DNA of 7,521 bases, from assembly GCA_028708485.1 (NCBI GenBank), contig JAQVYZ010000041.1, forward strand, positions 1 through 7,521, given 5' to 3'. Positions within the stretch are counted from its first letter, which is position 1. The number at the start of each line of letters is the position of its first letter. The position numbers and the translations under genes were made by a program. The stretch comes from Caldisericia bacterium (lineage in GTDB: Bacteria > Caldisericota > Caldisericia > UBA6126). The notes beneath the pieces were generated by a model, which made no database searches, was not told where the DNA came from, and saw only the letters and a list, made by a program, of their open reading frames with translations. Below, one piece after another: positions 1 to 5,864 of the stretch.

Positions 1-7
1 AAAAGTA

Positions 8-44
8 AAAAAAATAAATTGGGACTGTCCCAATTTATTTTTTT
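8..44. terminator. Perfect palindrome, probable bidirectional intrinsic terminator
   Basis: The bases on either side of position 26 pair perfectly for 18 positions, with core GGGACTGTCCC flanked by AATT and A/T-rich arms. Read on the minus strand, it begins about 14 bases after the TAA of the lipoprotein gene and gives an A-rich stretch, a GC-centred hairpin and a run of T, which is the form of a rho-independent terminator. The symmetry means it could also stop transcription arriving on the plus strand from outside the window. The same core recurs at 962-972. Confidence 0.75.
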
Positions 45-57
45 CGCCATACTTATG

Positions 58-756
58 TTATCGATTTTCAGCCTTCACAATATTAATAATAGCTGGAATC
101 ACTCCCCCCTTTAATAAAGCGGCAGTCTGCTGAACTACCTTCATTGCGTCTGTAGAGGGACCGCCAAACGTGAGAATCACAATGCCATTCTCGATGGTAT
201 CATGCACTACCGGGGACATGATCGGTTCTCCATCCAGGTTAATACTGATCTGTTTGCCTCTGTTCTTGTTGGTGCCAATTGCGAAAAGCCTTTTGCCCTC
301 ATCATCAAATTCAAGCTTGATAATTGGCTCCTGCAGTCCACCTTCCAGCATTTCCTGCATCGAGTAAGTGACATTTTTTAGATGGTCTCCGGTGACGATT
401 ATGCTGCCTTGATCATCTGTGAAGGTTAACTTTCCAGATTTTCCCAGTACTGTTTTTACCTCCTCTAAATCCGTATAGCCGACAATTTCAATGATTAGGT
501 TTTGCCCTTGGATGGAAATGGTATTCGAAGAAGCGCCAAGAAATTCGATTCTCTTCCCCATGACTGCTTTTATACTGGCTAACTCCTGTTTTGAGAAGGA
601 TTTTTGTCCTTCATCCAGTGGCTTTACATTTATTTCCAGGTATATATCCGGAACTGGTTTTACTTTCATTTCACTGCAGCTGCAGGATGCCATGAAAACT
701 GCTATGATTGGGATTAAGAAAAAAATAATAAAACTTTTCCCTTTTGATTGAGACAT
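58..756 (-). CDS. SecD P1-domain-like lipoprotein (no membrane channel part)
   Basis: This is a predicted 232-residue lipoprotein. I chose the ATG at 754-756 because an AGAGAGG ribosome binding site sits 5-6 bases upstream; a TTG at 784-786 would add 10 residues before the signal peptide. Residues 1-25 form a signal peptide with Lys5/Lys7, a hydrophobic core and a lipobox ending in MASC, so Cys25 should be lipidated and the protein anchored outside the cytoplasmic membrane. The rest resembles the first extracytoplasmic domain of the translocase subunit SecD: a strand ending YLEINVKP, a KRIEFLG helix, an IQGQNLIIEIVG strand, then FDDEGKRLFAIGT, ISINLDGEPIMSPVV and a C-terminal LKGGVIPAIINIV. 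The last matches the stretch just before SecD's second membrane helix. The protein stops there, so the RND-type membrane segments are absent. It stands alone, with a terminator downstream. Its role is unknown; a periplasmic chaperone or Sec accessory is only inference. Confidence 0.85.
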   Translation of the reverse strand: MSQSKGKSFIIFFLIPIIAVFMASCSCSEMKVKPVPDIYLEINVKPLDEGQKSFSKQELASIKAVMGKRIEFLGASSNTISIQGQNLIIEIVGYTDLEEVKTVLGKSGKLTFTDDQGSIIVTGDHLKNVTYSMQEMLEGGLQEPIIKLEFDDEGKRLFAIGTNKNRGKQISINLDGEPIMSPVVHDTIENGIVILTFGGPSTDAMKVVQQTAALLKGGVIPAIINIVKAENR

Positions 757-947
757 GTTAACCTCTCTATTTCTTATCATCAGCAAATTTGATCGAACAA
801 TCTTTCATCACTCCACTTATCGTTCAAACAACTGGCATAAATTTTCCCTTAATTTCAAAGAATATCAAATCTTTCTTGCCGATAACCTTTAAAATTTGTT
901 CATCCGTCTTTTTTAAAATTATCTTTTGCGAAGCTTTACTTCCTTCT

Positions 948-986
948 AAAAATTGGGACAAGGGACTGTCCCCTGTCCTAATTTTT
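948..986. repeat. Imperfect palindrome sharing the GGGACTGTCCC core (REP-like)
   Basis: Centred on base 967, the two halves pair for 19 positions with two exceptions: A961 against C973, and G955 against T979 (a wobble pair in RNA). The layout is A/T arm, AATTGGGACA, then GGGACTGTCCC, then CTGTCC and a T/A arm. It therefore contains the motif of the palindrome at 8-44 with an extra nested GGGACA-type repeat. Both strands show a T-tail, so it can work as a terminator, yet it lies between divergent genes where no complete gene ends. This suggests a dispersed repeat unit rather than the terminator of a present gene. Confidence 0.7.
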
Positions 987-988
987 GT

Positions 989-1018
989 ACCACAAACCAG
1001 CTATGTGGTTCCGGCTGG
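989..1018. repeat. Two overlapping, mutually exclusive small inverted repeats
   Basis: ACCACA at 989-994 can pair with TGTGGT at 1004-1009, and CCAGC at 997-1001 can pair with GCTGG at 1014-1018. The two hairpins interleave and cannot form together. They follow the palindrome at 948-986 by three bases and may belong to the same structured repeat unit. No function can be assigned from one copy. Confidence 0.35.
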
Positions 1019-1058
1019 ATGAGAGAAGCTATGTTTTCTATTTAAACTTTGATTTCGA

Positions 1059-1087
1059 TTCAAACTCATCGTATTGTTTAGTATAAT
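1059..1087 (+). promoter_or_regulatory. Candidate sigma-A promoter for the HAD phosphatase gene
   Basis: A perfect -10 box TATAAT lies at 1082-1087, with TTCAAA (4 of 6 matches to TTGACA) at 1059-1064 and a 17-base spacer. Transcription would start near 1094, leaving a leader of about 50 bases before the ATG at 1145. No operator is evident. Confidence 0.55.
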
Positions 1088-1131
1088 CTCCTATATTGTG
1101 GCGTGTCAAAGTTGGAATGCAGGAAAATAAC

Positions 1132-1138
1132 GAGGGGG
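1132..1138 (+). promoter_or_regulatory. Ribosome binding site of the HAD phosphatase gene
   Basis: GAGGGGG ends six bases before the ATG at 1145, the usual spacing. It fixes this start codon. Confidence 0.75.
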
Positions 1139-1144
1139 TAAGCA

Positions 1145-1795
1145 ATGTGGCAGGGAGTGGTTTTTGACTTGGACGGGACGCTGTTAGACACGATTGCCGA
1201 TTTGGGAGACGCCATGAATGAGGTGCTAGTGAATCATGGTTGGCCGGTTTTTTCTATTGCAGATTATAAAGAGAAAATCGGGGATGGCATTGGCCAGTTG
1301 GTGAAACGTTCTGTTCCGGTGAATATTGCTTATGATGCTGAAGTACTTTCTCCTTTTATTCAGGAATTTGTCAAAATCTATGAGCAGCGCTGGCATGTGA
1401 AAACAAAACCATATCCAGGCATCTTGCTTTTACTGCATACGCTACAGGAAAAAAAGGTAAAAATGGCCATTCTGTCTAATAAGATGGATTTATTTACCCA
1501 ATTATGCGTCCGGCATTTTTTCCCGGATATTCAGTTTGACTATGTAGTAGGATCTGTGGAAGGTACACCCAAAAAACCTGATCCCATGTGTGCTCTTCAA
1601 ATCGCAGCTCATTTACAACTGGATCCTAAAGAGATATTATATGTGGGTGACACACCCATTGATATGAATACAGCTAACAATGCAGGGATGAAAGCGATAG
1701 GAGTGAGCTGGGGTTTTCGGTCAGCTAATCAATTGGTGGAGAGCGGGGCTATGATCATCCTGAATAAACCGGAATTTTTAGAATGGTTGTTTTAA
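1145..1795 (+). CDS. HAD-superfamily phosphatase, phosphoglycolate phosphatase / PpaX type
   Basis: This is a 216-residue cytoplasmic hydrolase of the haloacid dehalogenase superfamily with all four catalytic motifs. Motif I is FDLDGT with nucleophile Asp8 and acid/base Asp10. Motif II is ILSNK with Ser111. Motif III is KKPDP with Lys144. Motif IV is VGDTPID with Asp169 and Asp173 for magnesium. The helical stretch at about 15-85 is the type I cap, and the GVSWGFRS segment near 186-193 is typical of Gph and PpaX proteins. Length suits that group (about 210-225). Known members hydrolyse 2-phosphoglycolate, or pyrophosphate for PpaX; sequence alone cannot choose between them or exclude another sugar phosphate. 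The gene has its own promoter-like sequence and ribosome binding site and no operon partner. Its last 18 bases overlap the 3' end of the convergent gene. Confidence 0.88.
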   Translation: MWQGVVFDLDGTLLDTIADLGDAMNEVLVNHGWPVFSIADYKEKIGDGIGQLVKRSVPVNIAYDAEVLSPFIQEFVKIYEQRWHVKTKPYPGILLLLHTLQEKKVKMAILSNKMDLFTQLCVRHFFPDIQFDYVVGSVEGTPKKPDPMCALQIAAHLQLDPKEILYVGDTPIDMNTANNAGMKAIGVSWGFRSANQLVESGAMIILNKPEFLEWLF

Positions 1796-2272
1796 TCTCT
1801 CTATCCAATAGTCCGGCTTGTTCGTAGCGAATACCACTTCCCGTTTTTTATTTTTCAGCGCGATGACCACGCAAGGTTTGCTGGGCATATTATAGACTAA
1901 ACGGAATTTTCCTCCATAATATCTCAACCGCAATCCCCATCCGCCATAAGCGAGAAATGGATTGGAAGTATCCAGGTAAACACTCTCAATTTCGTTATAC
2001 GGTATGGTAGAGCGTAAAAAACCATACTGGATCCGTACAATCCCGAGATGGTACTCAATTTTCAGTTTGCGGAATTGGTACAGGAAGACGGTCAGGGCAA
2101 CAAAAAACAACGTCATCACCCAATTAAACCACACCGGACCGGGATTGGATTCTTTGATGATGCCTTTATTTTGCAGGATGGCTAATACCGGAAACAGAAG
2201 GGCGATCAGGATAAAGGCGCCGTACATGAATACAAAACCCGTAAAAGGGACTTCTTCATAATCTTGATTCAT
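1778..2272 (-). CDS. Two-helix membrane protein with bacterial PH-like domain
   Basis: This is a 164-residue protein with hydrophobic segments at about 11-32 and 47-66, then a cytoplasmic domain from about residue 70. That domain has alternating strands and the hallmarks of bacterial PH (bPH) domains found in small membrane proteins: YHLGIVRIQYGFLRSTIPYN, then YGGWGLRLR (109-117), and a C-terminal VVFATNKPDYWIERL helix. The ATG at 2270-2272 is supported by GAGGTGA four bases upstream. No enzymatic motif is visible; such domains are usually of unknown function, with proposed roles in membrane or protein binding. It is divergent from the 2506 gene and convergent with the phosphatase gene, overlapping it by 18 bases with no hairpin terminator between. 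Confidence 0.78.
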   Translation of the reverse strand: MNQDYEEVPFTGFVFMYGAFILIALLFPVLAILQNKGIIKESNPGPVWFNWVMTLFFVALTVFLYQFRKLKIEYHLGIVRIQYGFLRSTIPYNEIESVYLDTSNPFLAYGGWGLRLRYYGGKFRLVYNMPSKPCVVIALKNKKREVVFATNKPDYWIERLKQPF

Positions 2273-2326
2273 TATTCACCTCAGTTTATCAATTCCTACA
2301 CGGTACTGATTTTGCAAAAACAACCC

Positions 2327-2349
2327 GAAACCAAGCTAAAATTGGTTTC
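2327..2349. promoter_or_regulatory. Hairpin in the leader of the PH-domain gene
   Basis: GAAACCAA (2327-2334) and TTGGTTTC (2342-2349) form an 8-bp stem with a seven-base loop. On the minus strand the stem is followed by GGGTTGTTTTT, a T-rich run resembling a weak terminator or attenuator. It lies between a candidate minus-strand promoter (2365-2392) and the start at 2272, so it would be in the transcribed leader. It could equally be a DNA operator. Confidence 0.4.
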
Positions 2350-2364
2350 TGAACATGATTATAC

Positions 2365-2392
2365 TCTATATTTTTCTGAGAGACCATTTCAA
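2365..2392 (-). promoter_or_regulatory. Candidate promoter for the PH-domain gene
   Basis: Read on the minus strand, TTGAAA (2387-2392, 5 of 6 matches) is followed after 16 bases by TATAGA (2365-2370, 4 of 6). Transcription would begin about 85 bases before the start codon and pass through the hairpin at 2327-2349. A TATAAT lies just downstream on the same strand but lacks a good -35 box. Confidence 0.35.
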
Positions 2393-2404
2393 GCGATGCA
2401 ATAT

Positions 2405-2433
2405 TTGAAACAAAACAGGTGGGTGTTTGTTAT
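2405..2433 (+). promoter_or_regulatory. Candidate promoter for the 140-residue protein gene
   Basis: TTGAAA (2405-2410, 5 of 6 matches) and TGTTAT (2428-2433, 4 of 6) are separated by 17 bases. Its -35 box faces the -35 box of the minus-strand promoter with 12 bases between them, and the two boxes form an inverted repeat. An alternative -10, TATACT at 2442-2447, has no matching -35. Confidence 0.35.
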
Positions 2434-2505
2434 CTTTTAAGTATACTATTGGTAACCAGAATTTTCTATTCGACAATTTGATATATCTTATCAGGGAGGT
2501 ATTTT

Positions 2506-2928
2506 ATGAGACGCTTATTAACAGTGGAAGAAGTCAAAAGAGCTTTTATCAACATGGACAAAGAGTGTTCACAGAAAGAGATGGAAAAAGTCAGCAAAGA
2601 GATGTCCCACATCTTTTTTGCGCAAAGTCCTTACAAAATTGAGTATCTGCAAGATCAGTACAACTCTTTTATGGGATTGGAAGAGGAAGAAGCGATCAAA
2701 AAGGCTACTTGGGAATTTTCTTCTTCCAATGAAGTGATTTGCTTGAAAAAGCACATGCAGAGCTTGTATCGGGAAGCAGAAAAAGAGACGGGAAAATGGT
2801 TTGCTTTCGTAGATTTTATCGCTGTCTTGAACCGACAGGTCGAGAACTTGGATATTATTCTGATAGAGACGGATAATGGTGGCATCGCTGTTGTGCGCAG
2901 AGCCAACTATTGTGTGATTAGCGAATAA
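2506..2928 (+). CDS. Hypothetical soluble protein, 140 residues
   Basis: I do not recognise this protein. The ATG at 2506 has a strong GGGAGGT ribosome binding site at 2494-2500, five bases upstream, so the gene is very probably real. The product has no signal peptide and no membrane segment. Residues 1-95 are rich in Glu and Lys and look largely helical, with acidic and basic runs such as GLEEEEAIKKA (57-67). The C-terminal part (about 98-140) looks like a small alpha/beta unit, with WFAFVDFIAVLN, LDIILIETDNGG and IAVVRRANYCVISE. It has single cysteines at 21, 79 and 136 and no zinc or nucleotide-binding motif. It is divergent from the PH-domain gene, and its stop lies six bases from the stop of the convergent metal ATPase gene. 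A small regulator or partner protein is possible but unsupported. Confidence 0.72.
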   Translation: MRRLLTVEEVKRAFINMDKECSQKEMEKVSKEMSHIFFAQSPYKIEYLQDQYNSFMGLEEEEAIKKATWEFSSSNEVICLKKHMQSLYREAEKETGKWFAFVDFIAVLNRQVENLDIILIETDNGGIAVVRRANYCVISE

Positions 2929-2934
2929 AAATAT

Positions 2935-5100
2935 TTACTCCCTAGGTTGGATATAAAAAACACGGACTGAATTGAGGATAGCTAGTAAAGCGATGCCTAC
3001 ATCTCCAAATACTGCCATCCATAGGGAAGAAAGACCGGATAAGCCCAAAACCAAGATGATCGCTTTACCAACCAGCGAAAGCAGGATATTTTGCCAGACG
3101 ATGATTTTGGTTTTCTTGGCAATTTGAATCGCAATCGGTAACTTGATTAATTTGTCTTCCATGATCACCATATCAGAAGCTTCGATAGCCGCTTCTGATC
3201 CCAGGGCTCCCATGGCTATGCCTATATCGCTCCTGGCTATTACCGGTGCATCGTTGATTCCATCTCCGACGAACGCTGTTTTCTGTGTTTTTTTTAAGGT
3301 GTTTTTGTAGGAAACCAATCGTTCCACTTTGTCTTCCGGTAAGAGTTCAGCCCAAGCTTGGTCAAATTGGAGTTCTTCTGCCAATGCTTGTACTTTAGCT
3401 TTATGATCTCCAGATAACAGAATTAACTGCTGTATACCTAGTTGTTTCAATCGAATAATCGCTAATTTTGCATCCGGTTTCAGTGTATCCTCAACTATAA
3501 TACCGCCAAGCCATTGTTTATCTAAAGCCAATAATATATTGAGTGGGGGGGTATCTTTCGGTGGCAGGGTTGTGCCATTTTCTTCCAGCCAGCCGATATG
3601 TCCTATCACGATCTCATGTTGCTGGTAAGTGGCGACAATCCCTTTTCCGGGAATCTCTCGGTAATGCTGATATTCTTCCGGATTTGGTTGATTCTTTATT
3701 TCTTGTTGAATTATCTTGGCAATGGGGTGGTTCGAAAAAAACTCTCCAATCTCCATCCATTGCTTTACTTGGGCATGAGTCACATCCGAAGCAGAGATCC
3801 ACTCACTGATTTTGAGTTTGCCTTCCGTGATCGTGCCGGTTTTATCAAAGAACAAGCTGTGAATACCGGTAATATTCTCTAAGGCCTGGGTACCTTTGAT
3901 AATGACACCTTGCTTAGAAGCGGCGCCTAATCCGTTCATAAGGGTTAATGGTATGGAGATGATCAGTGCACATGGACAAGAGACGACTAAGAAAACCAAT
4001 GCTCGGTACAAAGATACCTCGAAAGTCCAATGCAAAAGAAGCGGGGATAAAAGCAGCACTAACAGGGAACAGCCTACTACAATGGGTGTGTACACAGCAG
4101 AAAAACGGGTGCTAAATTTTTCCGTTTTAGTTTTATGTTTGAGAGAGGACTCCACTAATGTTAGAATTCTGGAGATCATCGATTCATGGATATTTTTCGT
4201 GACGGTGATTTGAATGGAGCCGGTTAAATTGATATAGCCTGCGTAAAGCGTATCTCCCTCTTGAAAATACCTGGGCAGGGATTCACCTGTAATAGTGGAA
4301 GTATCCAGATCGCTGAATCCTGAAGAGATGATACCATCCAAGGGGACTCTTTCCCCTGGTTTGATGATCAGGATATCTCCGATTTTTACCTCGTTTGCTG
4401 GTACCTGCTCCATATGATCATGGGATATTCGAAGAACAGATTCAGGTTTGAGAGATAACAGGGAGGTAATTGTCTTTTTGGATTTCTGAACCACTCTCTC
4501 TTCCAGCCATTCCCCCACTTGATAAAATAGCATAATCGCCATTGCTTCAGAATATTCATGAATTCCAAACGCTCCTATCGAAGCAATACTCATTAGAGCG
4601 TTCTCGTCCAGCCATTTTCCTTGCATATTACGATTAAGGAACGTCATCAGCACAGGATAGCCAAGAATCAGGAAACTAACCATGTAAAGGATTAAGTTGA
4701 CGGTATTGGAGGTATGCAGGATGGTAGCTAATATCCAACCCAGTATACCAATGGGTACGTGAATCCATTTCCTATACGATGAAGATCGCTTTGATTCCGA
4801 GACTTGCTTAATCCCTTCGCAGACGTTACAGTGAATATCTTGTTGGAGAATGGTGTGATCATTGTCAGAAGTGAATTCTTTCTTTTCCGGACCTGGACAA
4901 GGCCTGACAGATTCTATGATGGTTTGAATCCCTTGCAAGATACTCGCCATTGCAGATTTCGATCTGATTTCTATGTTCAGTGTACTTTGTTGATGATCGA
5001 TTGTGACTTTTCCGACATCAGGTAAAGCAGAGATGTCTCGTATAAGATGGTCTTCGCATGATTGACAATATGCTTTGTCGAGAGGGATTTGGTGTATCAT
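2935..5100 (-). CDS. P1B-type heavy-metal ATPase, zinc/cadmium/lead exporter class
   Basis: This is a 721-residue cytoplasmic-membrane pump that should export a soft divalent metal using ATP. The ATG at 5098-5100 forms an ATGA overlap with the moeB stop; a TTG at 5122-5124 would add 8 residues. In order: an N-terminal HMA-like domain (about 1-65) with CQSC at 12-15; a linker with a second CxxC (CNVC, 91-94); helices at about 115-129, 134-154, 164-182 and 184-201; actuator loop TGES (271-274); helices at 337-358 and 367-390 carrying CPC (375-377); phosphorylation site DKTGT (Asp419); HP (458-459); hinge GDGINDAP (612-619); and helices at 664-686 and 693-712. The intramembrane CPC, Lys679 and Asp700 (FGDVG) together fit the P1B-2 class (CadA/ZntA). 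HMA site one lacks the usual GMxCxxC form. It is the last gene of the molybdenum cofactor operon, and no terminator is visible after it. The exact metal is not determined. Confidence 0.9.
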   Translation of the reverse strand: MIHQIPLDKAYCQSCEDHLIRDISALPDVGKVTIDHQQSTLNIEIRSKSAMASILQGIQTIIESVRPCPGPEKKEFTSDNDHTILQQDIHCNVCEGIKQVSESKRSSSYRKWIHVPIGILGWILATILHTSNTVNLILYMVSFLILGYPVLMTFLNRNMQGKWLDENALMSIASIGAFGIHEYSEAMAIMLFYQVGEWLEERVVQKSKKTITSLLSLKPESVLRISHDHMEQVPANEVKIGDILIIKPGERVPLDGIISSGFSDLDTSTITGESLPRYFQEGDTLYAGYINLTGSIQITVTKNIHESMISRILTLVESSLKHKTKTEKFSTRFSAVYTPIVVGCSLLVLLLSPLLLHWTFEVSLYRALVFLVVSCPCALIISIPLTLMNGLGAASKQGVIIKGTQALENITGIHSLFFDKTGTITEGKLKISEWISASDVTHAQVKQWMEIGEFFSNHPIAKIIQQEIKNQPNPEEYQHYREIPGKGIVATYQQHEIVIGHIGWLEENGTTLPPKDTPPLNILLALDKQWLGGIIVEDTLKPDAKLAIIRLKQLGIQQLILLSGDHKAKVQALAEELQFDQAWAELLPEDKVERLVSYKNTLKKTQKTAFVGDGINDAPVIARSDIGIAMGALGSEAAIEASDMVIMEDKLIKLPIAIQIAKKTKIIVWQNILLSLVGKAIILVLGLSGLSSLWMAVFGDVGIALLAILNSVRVFYIQPRE

Positions 5101-5864
5101 AATGGTTGATGCTGCGTAACACAATTTGGATTCGGTTTACAAGAAATTGTCATAAAAGAATTCTCATTCAGGTCTATAGTTAATAACTGATTTTTTAAGT
5201 AATTGCCAATTTGAAGCAGGTACCGGATCACATTGCTTGCCATGATGGAACCAACCACGCCAGGAGTGAAGCCAATAATACCATAACTTTTTTCCAGGGC
5301 TTGGTACTGATCAGAGGGTGTCTTAGGATAAATACAGCGTAAACAACCTGTCTCTCCCGGTATAAAAGTAGTGCACACGCCAGTAAATCCGCTGACAGCA
5401 CCAAAGAAGAGAGGCTTTCCAGATTCAAAAGCATAATCAGAAAGAAGATATCGGGTTGCAAAATTATCTGATGCGTCTATCAGAATAGGATATGATTCCA
5501 GCAAGACTTGGATATTGGTAGAATCTAATTTTACCGGTAAAGGATCGAGGGAGATCAGTGGATTGAAAGAAGTAGCCCATGAGGCAGCTAATATCGCTTT
5601 ATTTTGGCCGTGATCATGAGGTTTATATAAGGTTTGGCGGTTCAGGTTGGAGGGTTGTACTTCGTCAAAATCGACGATCCCAATCTTTCCAACTCCAGCA
5701 GCACTCAGGTACTGAAGTATTGGGGCTCCTAAACCACCTGCTCCAACAATCACCACAGAGGATTTTTTAAGTAGTATCTGCCCTTCTTCACGAATCAAAG
5801 GCATGATAATCTGTCTAGCATACCTGTCCAGATCGGTGCCCTTTAAAAGTGGTTCATTAACCAT
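5097..5864 (-). CDS. moeB: MoeB/ThiF-family sulfur-carrier adenylyltransferase
   Basis: This 255-residue E1-like enzyme should adenylate the C-terminal Gly-Gly of MoaD, and perhaps ThiS, with ATP so that sulfur can be loaded. Visible motifs: RYARQ (Arg14), the nucleotide-binding VGAGGLG (40-46), VDFDEV (64-69), NLNRQ (73-77, Arg76), Lys89, and DASDNFATR (Asp130). The zinc ligands are two pairs, Cys174/Cys177 (GCLRC) and Cys242/Cys248 (SCKPNPNC). It lacks the C-terminal rhodanese domain of the MOCS3/MoeZ type. I chose the ATG at 5862-5864 because known MoeB proteins begin shortly before RYxRQ; a TTG at 5898-5900 would add 12 residues. AGGATGG lies upstream at wide spacing. The gene overlaps moaE by 22 bases and the ATPase gene through ATGA. 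MoeB versus ThiF rests mainly on the neighbours. Confidence 0.88.
   Translation of the reverse strand: MVNEPLLKGTDLDRYARQIIMPLIREEGQILLKKSSVVIVGAGGLGAPILQYLSAAGVGKIGIVDFDEVQPSNLNRQTLYKPHDHGQNKAILAASWATSFNPLISLDPLPVKLDSTNIQVLLESYPILIDASDNFATRYLLSDYAFESGKPLFFGAVSGFTGVCTTFIPGETGCLRCIYPKTPSDQYQALEKSYGIIGFTPGVVGSIMASNVIRYLLQIGNYLKNQLLTIDLNENSFMTISCKPNPNCVTQHQPL

Larger units (their letters stand above)
757..1144. other. Gene-poor region between divergent genes
   Basis: This stretch separates the minus-strand lipoprotein gene from the plus-strand phosphatase gene. It is AT-rich and holds a palindrome (948-986), a second pair of overlapping inverted repeats (989-1018) and a promoter-like sequence (1059-1087). 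Both strands have short open frames. The plus-strand one (789-1022) starts without a ribosome binding site and runs through the palindrome, so I do not call it. A minus-strand frame closing at TGA 824-826 has a lysine-rich protein-like end but no convincing start and may be a gene remnant. I see no clear promoter for the lipoprotein gene. Confidence 0.6.

Noticed and set aside
789..1022. 77-codon open frame on the plus strand
   Set aside because: No ribosome binding site, no recognisable motif, and it runs through the palindrome at 948-986.
3544..3551. Run of seven G (C on the coding strand) in the ATPase gene, a possible phase-variation or frameshift site
   Set aside because: The ATPase frame is intact across it, encoding Thr-Pro-Pro in the nucleotide-binding domain, and a single short tract is weak evidence.
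3896..4213. 105-codon open frame on the plus strand
   Set aside because: It is antisense to the transmembrane core of the metal ATPase, including the CPC motif, and has no protein-like features.
5098..5124. Longer ATPase start at a TTG (5122-5124)
   Set aside because: The ATG at 5098-5100 gives the ATGA overlap common in this operon and begins just before the HMA domain.
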